Shown here piece by piece: positions 28,121 through 37,438 of a stretch of 64,000 nucleotides of DNA. Origin of the DNA: Tundrisphaera lichenicola. GTDB lineage: Bacteria; Planctomycetota; Planctomycetia; Isosphaerales; Isosphaeraceae. Location of the stretch: contig NZ_CP195106.1 in the NCBI RefSeq assembly GCF_051175385.1, positions 1,674,001-1,738,000 on the forward strand. Direction: 5' to 3'. Within the stretch, counting starts at the first letter, position 1; every line of letters begins with the position of its first letter. A program made the translations under genes and the position numbers. The notes below the pieces were generated by a model. It was given only the letters and a program-made list of their open reading frames with translations, was not told where the DNA came from and searched no databases.

Positions 28121-28654
28121 ATGTCGGATCGGGCCGGGGCAGACGGCGGATTTACGGTGCTGGATGGTGCGGCGCTGGTCACCGGCGCGGCTGTTGCCTT
28201 GGTCCACCTCCGGTCGTCCGTCCTCGAGTTTGATGATCTCTGGGATTGGGCCTGGGGTTCCGCGCTCTTTTGCTGGCTTGCCATTACTTCGGCGGGACCT
28301 TTCTCCTACCTGGTTCGGAAGTTCTTCTCCAAGCCCCCAGGGTTTCCCAGGTTAGGTGACCATCTCTGGGCCTTGGCGGGCACTCCCTGGCTCCTGGCAG
28401 CTATCGTCAGGACGGGCAAGCCCGAAAGTAATCGGTTAACCGGAAGGGTGGACCTTGCGTACGTCTGGATCCTGACTTTCGGTCTAACGGTGGTGGTCCT
28501 CGTCGCTGTTATGGTCATTGCTAGGAAGTGTCTCCAGGCCGATCCAGCTCGCCGAGTGGTCGATGAACCGACTCCATGGACGGATCGTCTCGGCTTCCTC
28601 CTGACGGTCGCCTGGCCGATCCAGTGCGGAGCCGGATTGGTGCTGGTGGGTTGA
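28121..28654 (+). CDS. membrane protein of unknown function (tandem pair, member 1)
   Basis: 177 aa with about four hydrophobic segments (near residues 15-30, 45-65, 85-97, 112-135) and a last one at the C-terminus. The C-terminal motif WTDRLGFLL..AWPI recurs in the next gene as WTHHAALVL..TWPI, suggesting an old duplication. No catalytic motif is seen. The stop codon TGATG leads into the intergenic sequence 24 nt before the next gene. Function unknown. Confidence 0.65.
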   Translation: MSDRAGADGGFTVLDGAALVTGAAVALVHLRSSVLEFDDLWDWAWGSALFCWLAITSAGPFSYLVRKFFSKPPGFPRLGDHLWALAGTPWLLAAIVRTGKPESNRLTGRVDLAYVWILTFGLTVVVLVAVMVIARKCLQADPARRVVDEPTPWTDRLGFLLTVAWPIQCGAGLVLVG

Positions 28655-28678
28655 TGGAAGGACCGAGGGCCCCCGACG

Positions 28679-29290
28679 ATGACAACTCCCGAACAGCCAA
28701 CGACTCGAGGACTCCGACTCCACGACCTCATCGGTCTGGTTGTTGGTTACGGGTTGGCGGCTCTCCTGGCCCGGTCGTTCTGGCCTCGGTCCCGGCCCTT
28801 GTCCGGCGTCCCGGGTGTGGCGTTGGGGCTCGAATTCCTCTGGCTCGGGATGGCGATGAGCGGTCCGATCGTTCTTCTGCTCGATCGTCGGGGAATTCCC
28901 TCGGAATCCGATCGATCCCGACGGCCAAAGCGTCCGGGAAGGCTGATCTCATCCAAGGAAATGCCCGAAACTCCGGTCGGCCGCTCGCACTCGATCCGGG
29001 CCGGTTCGGAGCCTTCCCGCTTTACCAGGGCCGAACTTTCCTGGCTGCTCATCGGCGCGTATTGGATCGCGTTTACGTTCTTCGTGGTCCCCGCCCGTTC
29101 GTTGGACACGCCTTGGGCTCTGGCCGGATTACTCCAGTTCCTGGCGGCGATCGGATTATTGCTGGTGCTCCCTCGTCAACAGAAGACGGCAACTCAGCCC
29201 CCTTCCTGGACGCATCACGCAGCGCTGGTCCTGCTTTACACTTGGCCGATCGCCTGGATCTTCCTGATCGTCCTCAGCGGGAGCTTCTGA
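28679..29290 (+). CDS. membrane protein of unknown function (tandem pair, member 2)
   Basis: 203 aa with TMs near residues 15-32, 44-66, 122-142, 147-165 and 180-200, and a basic cytoplasmic-type loop between TM2 and TM3. Shares the W-T...W-P-I C-terminal pattern with its neighbour. Probably co-transcribed with it. Function unknown. Confidence 0.65.
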   Translation: MTTPEQPTTRGLRLHDLIGLVVGYGLAALLARSFWPRSRPLSGVPGVALGLEFLWLGMAMSGPIVLLLDRRGIPSESDRSRRPKRPGRLISSKEMPETPVGRSHSIRAGSEPSRFTRAELSWLLIGAYWIAFTFFVVPARSLDTPWALAGLLQFLAAIGLLLVLPRQQKTATQPPSWTHHAALVLLYTWPIAWIFLIVLSGSF

Positions 29291-29697
29291 TGATGGAAGG
29301 GCCGAAGCTCCAACCGGAATCCGAACCGACCGTCTTGATTGCGATAATGGTCAAAAAGGCGATTCTGGCGTCGCTCATTCGTGTTGGCTCAAGGTCCAGG
29401 GATTGAAGGTCGGGCCGGACCTCATCGAGCCGCGTCCCGATCGGCGATCACCGTCTGATCGAGCCGGAACCTCGACGCCTGGCCGCAGAACGACGAAGCA
29501 TTATCAGAGCCAGTGGCCACCGCACCAGATTCACTCATCTCGAGGTCGAGTCTTATCCCTCGATAAGCCCGAGCCCCGTGGGATCCGATGGGTCGAGTCG
29601 AAGCGGCTTCAATCCGGCTCGACCTCGACACACCGCTCGGCTAGTATGCCCGCGATCGGATCATGTCGAGATCCGCAGTCGGCAAGGAGGCCGGTAA
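29291..29697 (+). other. 407-nt region with a stem-loop but no clear gene
   Basis: GGAGCTTC (29280-29287) pairs with GAAGCTCC (29304-29311) around the stop codon of the preceding gene; there is no T-run, so termination is uncertain. A 38-codon frame (29290-29406) starts in a TGATG overlap but has no recognisable similarity and I do not call it. Confidence 0.5.
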
Positions 29698-30210
29698 ATG
29701 AGCTTGGCTAAGCATCGATGGGCCGCGGTCTCGATCCTCGCGACCGGTGTTGTGATCCTGGTGTCCTGGGGCCGATCTCAGGCCCATGAGACAGCCGAGA
29801 TTCGCGAGTATCGCGACCAGTTCGACGGACAATGGGTCGCCACCCGGATCCAATCGGGCGAGAATCTCAAGGCCGAAGGGCCGGAGGTATCTCATTGCCG
29901 GATCGAGTTTCGCGGAAAGTCGGTGGTTTTCCGACAGATGATCGGCGGGATCGACACCCAGGGAACTTATTTCATCCAGCCAACCAGACGAGCCGGCAAG
30001 ATCGAGACCGGACGAGGCATTGACCTGCGACTCGACGCGGGTTGGGCAATCGGAGTCTTCGAGATAGAGCCGAACGAGCTTTCGTTCTCGCTCAATCCGC
30101 TCGCCTTGCCGGAACGGCTGGGAGTCCCCACCCGACGCCGGCCCACTCACGTTCGGGCCGGCGAAGGGCATGACCTGTACGTCTTTCGACGGGCGATGCC
30201 CGGCGAGTGA
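29698..30210 (+). CDS. exported TIGR03067-like planctomycete protein
   Basis: 170 aa with a signal peptide or anchor at about residues 8-26. The mature part has the lipocalin-like pattern of the TIGR03067 group: FDGQWVATRIQSGE at the start, CRIEFRGKSVVFRQ, TYFIQPT, and a C-terminal strand ending LYVFRR. Members are expanded in planctomycetes; the ligand and role are unknown. Preceded by AGGAGG at -11. It converges on the foldase gene with an 17-nt gap. Confidence 0.72.
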   Translation: MSLAKHRWAAVSILATGVVILVSWGRSQAHETAEIREYRDQFDGQWVATRIQSGENLKAEGPEVSHCRIEFRGKSVVFRQMIGGIDTQGTYFIQPTRRAGKIETGRGIDLRLDAGWAIGVFEIEPNELSFSLNPLALPERLGVPTRRRPTHVRAGEGHDLYVFRRAMPGE

Positions 30211-30227
30211 CGAGGCCGAGAGGACGA

Positions 30228-32123
30228 TCAGCCTTCCGAGTCGGTGCGTTCCTCGGTCGGGAAGTCCTCCGGCTTGTAACCGGCCTGCTCCCGGAGTCGA
30301 GTCATCCCTTCGGAATAACTCTTACGCATGATCTCGTACTGGGTCTCGCTCCAGTACGATGCCATCGACCCGTTCGGACCCATCAGCGACTCGAAACTAA
30401 CCGGATCGCGCTTCTCAAGGGTCATCGCGTAATAGGTCGTTTCTGGCTGGTCGGGTTGAACGACGACCTCGCCCGGCTTGAGGCCGAAAAGGGTGTCCAC
30501 CAGTGGCTCGCCGGCGTTCGGGATCTCTCGGAGTTCGGTCAAGGTGGCCGGGCCTCTCTGGAAGCTCGACTGACCGGGGAACTGCGAGGGGATCGGCATC
30601 CCCGGTTTGTACTTGGTGGTCGAGGCGATCGAGATGACGGGTCGGCCGTCGACCGTCAGGTCCTTGATTTGGCCTCCGGACTCCTTGAGCTTGGCGGCAT
30701 ATTCCTCGGCCGCCTTGCGGGCCAGGGGACGAGCCTTCTCGACCTTCCAGGCCTGGACGACTTCATTCCGGACCTCGTCGAGCGGGGCGACGTGGGCGGG
30801 ATTGTCTTCGATCTTCCGAGCGAGGTAACGATCACCCACGATGTCGCTCAACTCGAAGCCTTCGTAGAGTGAAGTCTTCGGGTCGAAGGCGACGGCCGCG
30901 AAATTCTTGGCGTCGAACGATCGTCCGGAACCGGCCCGAGCGAGAGAGATCCGGCCGTATTGATCGGCCTCGGCTCGATCGAGCAGCGGGCTGATCTCGT
31001 GGACCAGGTTATACTTCTTGGCCACCCCGGCCAGATCCTCGGGCTTGGGCAGCGTGTAGTCCTCCGTCGAGCGTCCTTCCTTCTTGGCGTCATTGATGTC
31101 GTCAATGACCGACTGATATTTGTCGGCGAACTCGTCGACGAATTCCTCGCGGATTTTGGCGAAGGTGTCCAGGACTTCCTCATTCGCCTTCTCGCGGGCG
31201 AGCGAGCTGGCCAGAGTCTCGCGGACCTCGGAGAACGGGACATACTGGGGCGGGGTGAGGTTGGGCTCGCCCAGGAAAAGGTCGGGGGGAAGTTCGCGGT
31301 CGAGGGGGAACTCGGTCTTACGCGACTCGTAGAGCGACTTCAGTTCCTCCTCGGGAAGCTTCTCCCGGATCTGTTTGGCGATGGCATTGGAGTCGATCAG
31401 GAGCGACTCGACCTTGATCTTCCGGGGGATCTTGAATCCGGGGGTCGGGCTGTTCGGGCTGGGCAGCACATCCTTGTACTTCTCGTAGAGTTCGCGGACC
31501 TCGGTGTCGGTCGGCTCGCCAACCTTGTCGACGAACGAATTGACCAGGAATGGGACGGTCTTGAACGAAGCTCGCTCGGACTGATCCCTATAATTTCGAA
31601 AGACATCGAGCGGGGTCACCACAGGCATCGCGATTTCCTGGCGGGCCAGGAGGATCCGGACCTGTCCGGCGATGTCGGTCAGGAGTTGCTCTCCACTGAT
31701 CTTGTTTTCGAACCGCCCGAGTATGACCTCGAAGAGTTGGGCATTCATCGCGCCGAAGGTCTGCAAGTCGATCCACTTCCGGGCGAACTCGGAAGTCTTG
31801 GGGATGCCCAGGCGATCGGCCTCGCGTTCGAGGATCAGGGCGTCGATCAGCTCGCTGCGGGTGGTCCCTCCGAAGAAGTTCGGGTCGCGACCGGCATAAG
31901 CCATGAATCGGTTGGCCGTTTGCCTCTGTTCGTTCACCGCTCCGAGATCGGACAGGTGAATTTTCTTGCCGAAGAGCTCGGCGACCTGGATGTCTCGGTC
32001 GGTTGCCCCGCTCGATCGGGCCCAGCTATTCAGGGTATCCGAGAGGACAAACCCGATCATGGCCAGGATGGCGAATACGACGAGCAACTTCCGCTGGTGT
32101 TGTCGAAAGACCGCGAACGGCAT
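30228..32123 (-). CDS. SurA/PpiD-like membrane-anchored periplasmic foldase
   Basis: 631 aa from ATG 32123. One TM at about residues 14-32 (VVFAILAMIGFVL), then a SurA-N-like helical chaperone region with LIDALILEREADRLGI and repeated long charged helices, then a C-terminal region with LKPGEVVVQPDQPETTYYAMTLEKRD as in parvulin-type peptidyl-prolyl isomerases. A canonical parvulin active-site block is not obvious, so chaperone activity may outweigh isomerase activity. A periplasmic folding factor for exported proteins is the likely role. Divergent from topA. Confidence 0.78.
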   Translation of the reverse strand: MPFAVFRQHQRKLLVVFAILAMIGFVLSDTLNSWARSSGATDRDIQVAELFGKKIHLSDLGAVNEQRQTANRFMAYAGRDPNFFGGTTRSELIDALILEREADRLGIPKTSEFARKWIDLQTFGAMNAQLFEVILGRFENKISGEQLLTDIAGQVRILLARQEIAMPVVTPLDVFRNYRDQSERASFKTVPFLVNSFVDKVGEPTDTEVRELYEKYKDVLPSPNSPTPGFKIPRKIKVESLLIDSNAIAKQIREKLPEEELKSLYESRKTEFPLDRELPPDLFLGEPNLTPPQYVPFSEVRETLASSLAREKANEEVLDTFAKIREEFVDEFADKYQSVIDDINDAKKEGRSTEDYTLPKPEDLAGVAKKYNLVHEISPLLDRAEADQYGRISLARAGSGRSFDAKNFAAVAFDPKTSLYEGFELSDIVGDRYLARKIEDNPAHVAPLDEVRNEVVQAWKVEKARPLARKAAEEYAAKLKESGGQIKDLTVDGRPVISIASTTKYKPGMPIPSQFPGQSSFQRGPATLTELREIPNAGEPLVDTLFGLKPGEVVVQPDQPETTYYAMTLEKRDPVSFESLMGPNGSMASYWSETQYEIMRKSYSEGMTRLREQAGYKPEDFPTEERTDSEG

Positions 32124-32367
32124 GGTGTTCCTCGAGCTTCGGGGCCGACTCGGCCGGGGGGCTATTGGAGCGGTCCCCCTTGACACGCCCCGGTACGCTA
32201 GCTATTTGAAGGGCGCGGGCTTCCCAGCACCGACCCAATCCGTAGTGTATCAGGAAACGTCCCGAGAACAACCGCAAACGAGATCCTCCGATCTCGCCGA
32301 AGGCCCCGACCGCATGCCCGAGGTCGTCGACCGAAGCGGCTTGTCCGGAGCAAGATAGGAAGATAAC

Positions 32368-35022
32368 GTGGCCCGAAAGTCCTCGAAGACAACCTCACCC
32401 GAGACCACCGAGTCCGCCGCGCCGAAGAAGCGGGCCGCCTCTCCCAAGAAACCCGCCGCCCCCAAGGCGGCCAAGGCCAAACCCAAGGCCGTCGCCGAGG
32501 AAGAAGCACCGGTTCCGGCCCGCGTGAAAGGGCGAAGTCTGGTGATCGTCGAGAGCCCTAAGAAGGCCAAGTCGATCAACAAGTTCCTCGGCTCGAAATT
32601 CGTCGTCAAGGCGAGCATGGGGCACGTCCGGGATCTTCCCAAGCGCAAGCTCGGACTCGATGTGATCCGGGGTTATGCGCCCTCCTATGAGATCATGACG
32701 GCCAAGAAGGACACGATCTCCGAGCTGAAGCGGGAGGCCGCCAAGGCCGAAACCATCTACCTGGCAACCGACCCCGACCGCGAAGGAGAGGCAATCGCCT
32801 GGCATCTCCAGGAGGCGCTCGAGCTTCCCGACGACCGGGTCCGCCGCGTCCTCTTCTACGAGATCACGGAGAAGGCCGTCCGGGAGGCGTTCAACCACGT
32901 CGGCCCGATCGACATGGATAAGGTGAATGCCCAGCAGGCCCGTCGATTCCTCGACCGATTCGTGGGTTATGAGCTCTCGCCGCTCCTCTGGAAGAAAGTC
33001 GCCCGACACCTCAGCGCAGGGCGGGTCCAGTCGGTCGCCGTCCGACTGATCGCCGAGCGTGAGAAGGAGATCCGTGCCTTCGTCTCCGAGGAATACTGGC
33101 GGATAACGGCCACGGTCTCTCCGACCGGCAAGGCGGAAGAATCCGACCGATTCTCGGCCGAACTGGCCACATGGAAGGGGGAGAAGTTTTCGGCCAAGGT
33201 CGAGGAGGACGCTCGGGCGATCCGAGACGCGCTGGCCGCGTCGACATTCCGGGTGGCCGAGGTCGAGGAGGTCGAGAAGCTCGACAAACCCGACGCCCCG
33301 TTCAAAACCAGCACGCTCCAGCAACAGGCCGCGATCCGGCTACGGTTCTCCGGCAAGCGGACCATGAAGATCGCCCAGGAACTGTACGAGGGGATCGATG
33401 TCGGGGGGGATGGTCCCACCGGCCTGATCACCTATATGAGGACCGACAGCCTCCGGATGTCGGATGACTTCGTCACCGGGGTCCGCGAACAAATCCAGGC
33501 CGATCACGGCGACCGGTACCTGCCCGCCAAGCCTAATAAATACGCCGCCGGCAAGCAGGCTCAGGAGGCCCACGAGGCGATCCGGCCGACCGACCTGGCC
33601 CTCAATCCGGAACAGATCCGGGGCAAGCTGACGATCGACCAGTACAAGCTCTACTCGTTGATCTACCGGAGGGCCGTGGCCAGCCAGATGACCCCCGCCG
33701 TCTTCGCGGTCACCAATGTGGCCGTCGAGGCGGGTGAGGGCGTCTTCAAGGCCCAGGGGAAGATCCTCAAGTTCGACGGACACCGGAAGGTGCTCGCCCC
33801 GGCCGGGAAGCAGGAGGACGCACTCCTGCCGACCCTGAATGTCGGGATGACATTGGACCTTCACGAACTGGCCCCGACCCAGCATTTCACCCAGCCGCCT
33901 CCCCGCTTCACCGAGGCCGCCTTGATCAAGGCGCTGGAGAAGGAAAACATCGGAAGGCCCAGCACTTACGCGCCGATCATCCAAACGATTCAGGACCGGC
34001 TTTACGTCGAGCAGAAGGAACGAAGGTTCTTCGCGACCGACCTCGGGATGCTGGTCACCGACGTTTTGGTCGAGTACTTCCCGAAGATCATGGACTTCAA
34101 GTTCACCGCACACATGGAGGACGAACTCGACGAGATCGCCACGGCCAAGGTGGACATGGTCAAGGTCCTCGACGAGTTCTACCACCCGTTCCAGGAGGAC
34201 CTCCGCCTGGCGACGGCGAACATGCCCAAGGTGTCGGTCCCCTCGTCGGAGATCTGCAACGAATGCGGTGCCCCGATGGTGGTCAAGTTCAGCAAGACCG
34301 GCCAGTTCCTCGGTTGCTCCAAGTACCCCGAGTGCAAGGCGACCCGGCCGATGGACGGGTCGGCCCGGCCCGCGGCCGTCGAGACCGAGCACAAGTGCGC
34401 CAAGTGCGGCAAGCCCCTGATGCTCCGCGAGAGCAAGCGGGGGCCGTTCCTCTCCTGTTCGGGCTACCCGACTTGCAAGGAGTCGTATAACCTCGATCCG
34501 GTCACCAACTTGCCGGTCCCTTCGGTGGTCGAGACCGAGCACGCCTGCGATAAGTGCGGAAAACCAATGGCCTTGCGTCAAGGGTCCCGGGGGGCCTTCC
34601 TGGGTTGCACCGGTTATCCGAAATGCAAAAACACCATGCCCGTCGACGACTCCGGCAAGCCGGTCGCTCCGGTCAAGGTGGACGTCAAATGCGAGAAGTG
34701 CGGCGGGCCGATGGGAGTCAAGCAAGGACGTCGTGGAGCTTTTCTCGGCTGCCTGAATTATCCGAAGTGCCGGAGTACCGCCCCGATCCCGGACGACCTC
34801 AAGGAACAGCTCGGTGATGCGGCGAATCCGGCCACGGCCACCGGACCCGACCTCAAGGCAATCATCCCGCTTGAGGTCTGCGACGATTGCGGCGGTCCGA
34901 TGACCGTTCGAAAGGGAAGACGTGGTTATTTCCTGGGATGCGCCAAGTATCCCAAATGCAAGGGCACCAAGGAGCCGGGCGAGGCAACCATGGAGAAGAT
35001 CACGGCCGTGACCGGGGTCTAG
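32368..35022 (+). CDS. topA: DNA topoisomerase I with five C-terminal zinc ribbons
   Basis: 884 aa from GTG 32368. It relaxes negative supercoils. A basic Ala/Lys/Pro-rich N-tail (residues 1-50) precedes the Toprim domain (SLVIVESPKKAKSI, ATDPDREGEAIAWHL), then the catalytic domains with Tyr in GLITYMRTDS and the HEAIRPT motif. The C-terminus has five C4 zinc-finger units (about 630-870), each C-x2-C-G-x-P...G-x-FL-x-C-x-x-Y-P-x-C. E. coli has three such repeats, so this is an extended DNA-binding tail. Followed 100 nt later by a glutaredoxin-like gene. Confidence 0.97.
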   Translation: MARKSSKTTSPETTESAAPKKRAASPKKPAAPKAAKAKPKAVAEEEAPVPARVKGRSLVIVESPKKAKSINKFLGSKFVVKASMGHVRDLPKRKLGLDVIRGYAPSYEIMTAKKDTISELKREAAKAETIYLATDPDREGEAIAWHLQEALELPDDRVRRVLFYEITEKAVREAFNHVGPIDMDKVNAQQARRFLDRFVGYELSPLLWKKVARHLSAGRVQSVAVRLIAEREKEIRAFVSEEYWRITATVSPTGKAEESDRFSAELATWKGEKFSAKVEEDARAIRDALAASTFRVAEVEEVEKLDKPDAPFKTSTLQQQAAIRLRFSGKRTMKIAQELYEGIDVGGDGPTGLITYMRTDSLRMSDDFVTGVREQIQADHGDRYLPAKPNKYAAGKQAQEAHEAIRPTDLALNPEQIRGKLTIDQYKLYSLIYRRAVASQMTPAVFAVTNVAVEAGEGVFKAQGKILKFDGHRKVLAPAGKQEDALLPTLNVGMTLDLHELAPTQHFTQPPPRFTEAALIKALEKENIGRPSTYAPIIQTIQDRLYVEQKERRFFATDLGMLVTDVLVEYFPKIMDFKFTAHMEDELDEIATAKVDMVKVLDEFYHPFQEDLRLATANMPKVSVPSSEICNECGAPMVVKFSKTGQFLGCSKYPECKATRPMDGSARPAAVETEHKCAKCGKPLMLRESKRGPFLSCSGYPTCKESYNLDPVTNLPVPSVVETEHACDKCGKPMALRQGSRGAFLGCTGYPKCKNTMPVDDSGKPVAPVKVDVKCEKCGGPMGVKQGRRGAFLGCLNYPKCRSTAPIPDDLKEQLGDAANPATATGPDLKAIIPLEVCDDCGGPMTVRKGRRGYFLGCAKYPKCKGTKEPGEATMEKITAVTGV

Positions 35023-35122
35023 GAGATCGGGGCGCAGGGTTTGCAACCATGACTTGCCGAGTGGCGGGGTGTTTGTCGGTCACCTGGACCGCTCGCCCCG
35101 TCCACCTCCGGAGTGAGTTCCC

Positions 35123-35377
35123 ATGCGACAACCCAACATTTCGGTCTATGGTTCGATGTCCTGCCCCGATACCGTCCGTGCGAATCGATTCCTGGAAGAG
35201 GCAGGGATACCCTATGAATTCAAGGACGTCGATGAATCTCCCGAGTTGGGTCAATACATCGCCGGCCTCAATCAAGGGAAACGGGTGGTGCCGACGATCC
35301 AGGTCGAGAATGAGTTCCTGATCAATCCCGGATTGAAGCAGCTCGACGAGGCCATCAAGGCCGCCTCTACCTCTTGA
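35123..35377 (+). CDS. glutaredoxin-like protein (CPDT active site)
   Basis: 84 aa thioredoxin-fold protein: first strand NISVYGS, redox motif M-S-C-P-D-T with a single active Cys, then FLEEAGIPYEFKDVDE, and the cis-Pro segment VVPTIQ. The CxxT motif indicates a monothiol or reductase-type glutaredoxin. It is 15 nt before the OsmC gene, so both probably serve thiol or peroxide homeostasis together. Confidence 0.87.
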   Translation: MRQPNISVYGSMSCPDTVRANRFLEEAGIPYEFKDVDESPELGQYIAGLNQGKRVVPTIQVENEFLINPGLKQLDEAIKAASTS

Positions 35378-35392
35378 CTCGATGGGAGTGCG

Positions 35393-35950
35393 ATGGACGC
35401 CGAGACGCTTCGATCACAACAGGCGCCGATCAAGGCAAGATATCGAGAGGACGCCACCTCGGCCTCGATCACGTTGAGGTCGGTCGGGACGCTCGGCGAG
35501 GGGATCACCTGTCGGCTCGAAACGAGTCGAGGTCGGATCGATGCGGGACTTCACCCGGCCACGGGGGGGGACGGACTCTCCGCCTGTTCGGGTGACATGC
35601 TCCTGGAGGCGCTCGTTGGTTGTGCCGGAGTTACCCTGAATGCGGTGGCTACGGCATTGGAGATCCCCATTCGAGGTGGGACCGTGACCGCCGAAGGGGA
35701 TCTCGACGTTCGCGGAACCCTGGGAATTCGGAAAGATGTCCCGGTCGGCTTCCGGGAAATCCGGCTCCGCTTCGACCTTCACGCCGACGCCACCGAGGAA
35801 CAGCTAGCGACTCTCTTAAAACTTACGGAACGTTACTGCGTGATCTACCAGACACTCGTCCGATCTCCGGACATGAAAGCTTCCATGATCCGAACCGACG
35901 ATCCTGATGATCTCATTTCGTCGCGGCCCGTTGCTGGACGGGAAGGGTGA
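35393..35950 (+). CDS. OsmC/Ohr-family peroxiredoxin
   Basis: 185 aa. Both peroxidatic and resolving Cys regions are visible: LLEALVGCAGVTLNAVA and LTERYCVIYQTL, plus the beta-rich N-terminal half. The family reduces organic hydroperoxides. Its 3' end overlaps the convergent histidine kinase gene by 38 nt (35913-35950). Co-directional with the glutaredoxin upstream. Confidence 0.88.
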   Translation: MDAETLRSQQAPIKARYREDATSASITLRSVGTLGEGITCRLETSRGRIDAGLHPATGGDGLSACSGDMLLEALVGCAGVTLNAVATALEIPIRGGTVTAEGDLDVRGTLGIRKDVPVGFREIRLRFDLHADATEEQLATLLKLTERYCVIYQTLVRSPDMKASMIRTDDPDDLISSRPVAGREG

Positions 35951-37184
35951 TGGTGAAGGTTGTCCCTCGGCCGACCTCCGTGATCAAGTCGATCTTGCCC
36001 CCGTGATCTCTGACGATCTGGTAGGCCATCCAGAGGCCGAGACCGGTGCCAACCCCCTGAGGTTTCGTGGTGAAGAAGGGGTCGAAGATTTTCCCTCGGA
36101 TCGCCTCGGGGATTCCCGGGCCATCGTCAGCCACGTCGATCTCGACTTGATGAATCTCGGGATCCGGACGGGTCCGGATCGTGACTGTCGCTCCGGGCTC
36201 GACGGCCTGGATGGCGTTCATCAAGAGGCTCAGCAAGAGCTGATGAATCTGCGCCGGGTTGCACCAGACTTCGGGGATCGCCTGGGACTCGATGACTAGT
36301 CGGATCTCTTTCTGGCGTAGCGGGTAACGAATCATCTCGACGGTCAGGCGGACGGCCTGATTGAGGTCAGCCCATTCTTGCTCGGACTCGTCCAGCCTGG
36401 AAAAGTCGCGGAGCCCCTCGACGATCTCGCCGACTCGATGTAAACCTTGCTTGGTACTCTTGAGGAGTCGTTCCAGATTGGAGAGGGTGTATTTGATGTC
36501 GATCGTCTGCTCGAACTCTCGAATTACAGTCGGGATGTCTTCTCCGAGATGCGAGCGGTACAAGGTCATCAGATCGGCGACTTGTCGGAGGTCACGATCG
36601 AGGACAGCGAGATTATTCGAGGCATAAGAGAGGGGGTTATTAATCTCGTGGGCGACGCCAGCGACCAACTGTCCCAGGCTGGCCAACTTCTCACTCTGGA
36701 TCAACTGGGCCTGGGCCTCCTGGAGTTTTCGGAGGGCCGACTCCAGCTCATCCTTGCGTCCTCGAAGCTCGTTCTCGGTCGATCGGCGGGATCGTTCGAG
36801 TCGGTGTCTTTCCAAGGCCCCGAGAACGGCCAGGACAATCCTGGGGGTGTGCAACTCGTCCTTCGTTACGAAATCCGAGGCGCCTTTCCTGATCATCTCG
36901 ACGGCAAGTTGCTCGTTGCCTCCGCCACTCACCACCACGACGGGAAGGTTGAGGGCCAACTCGCTCCGGATCGACTCGAGGACGGCTTCACCGTTCATTC
37001 GAGCCAGATGGAAGTCCAGGACGACCAGATCGAAGCTCTCCTGCAGGATTCTTTGCAGGCCTTCCTCGCCGGATCTGACGAACTCGAGGTCGAACCCCTG
37101 GAGAGTCCGTCGATAGACCGACTGGTCGGATGGATTATCCTCGATAATCAGGAGTCGATTCGACCTGCGCTCCCGGTCGTTCAT
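35913..37184 (-). CDS. receiver-domain histidine kinase
   Basis: 423 aa from ATG 37184, which has GGAGG 4 nt upstream; the frame stays open to 37262. An N-terminal receiver domain (residues about 11-125: LLIIEDN, phospho-Asp in LVVLDFH, VVVSGG, Lys in VTKDEL) is joined by a coiled coil to HisKA (LGQLVAGVAHEINNPL, phospho-His) and HATPase_c (NAIQAVEPG, DDGPGIP, FFTTKPQGVGTGLGL). No TM, so soluble. The receiver-first order suggests it takes its signal from an upstream kinase; the output partner is not adjacent. Confidence 0.9.
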   Translation of the reverse strand: MNDRERRSNRLLIIEDNPSDQSVYRRTLQGFDLEFVRSGEEGLQRILQESFDLVVLDFHLARMNGEAVLESIRSELALNLPVVVVSGGGNEQLAVEMIRKGASDFVTKDELHTPRIVLAVLGALERHRLERSRRSTENELRGRKDELESALRKLQEAQAQLIQSEKLASLGQLVAGVAHEINNPLSYASNNLAVLDRDLRQVADLMTLYRSHLGEDIPTVIREFEQTIDIKYTLSNLERLLKSTKQGLHRVGEIVEGLRDFSRLDESEQEWADLNQAVRLTVEMIRYPLRQKEIRLVIESQAIPEVWCNPAQIHQLLLSLLMNAIQAVEPGATVTIRTRPDPEIHQVEIDVADDGPGIPEAIRGKIFDPFFTTKPQGVGTGLGLWMAYQIVRDHGGKIDLITEVGRGTTFTITLPVQQRAATK

Positions 37185-37438
37185 CAGACCTCCCTCGGGC
37201 GTGATTATCTCACAGAATCTCTTCCCATCCGGCGCGAACTCGGCGAGCGTTCGGTCGAGCATCGAGGGTCAAGGTAACCGGATCTCATCCGCGAGCAAAC
37301 CCGGATTGATTATTCCGTTTGGGATGAAGGCGACCAGATCCGCCCGAGGATGGTCGGGTGGCGATTCGCCGCCCGGCGCGTTAGCCTCGACTTCAACGAA
37401 GAAGAGGGAGGGGACGGGACCGTTCGAGGATATCTGTT

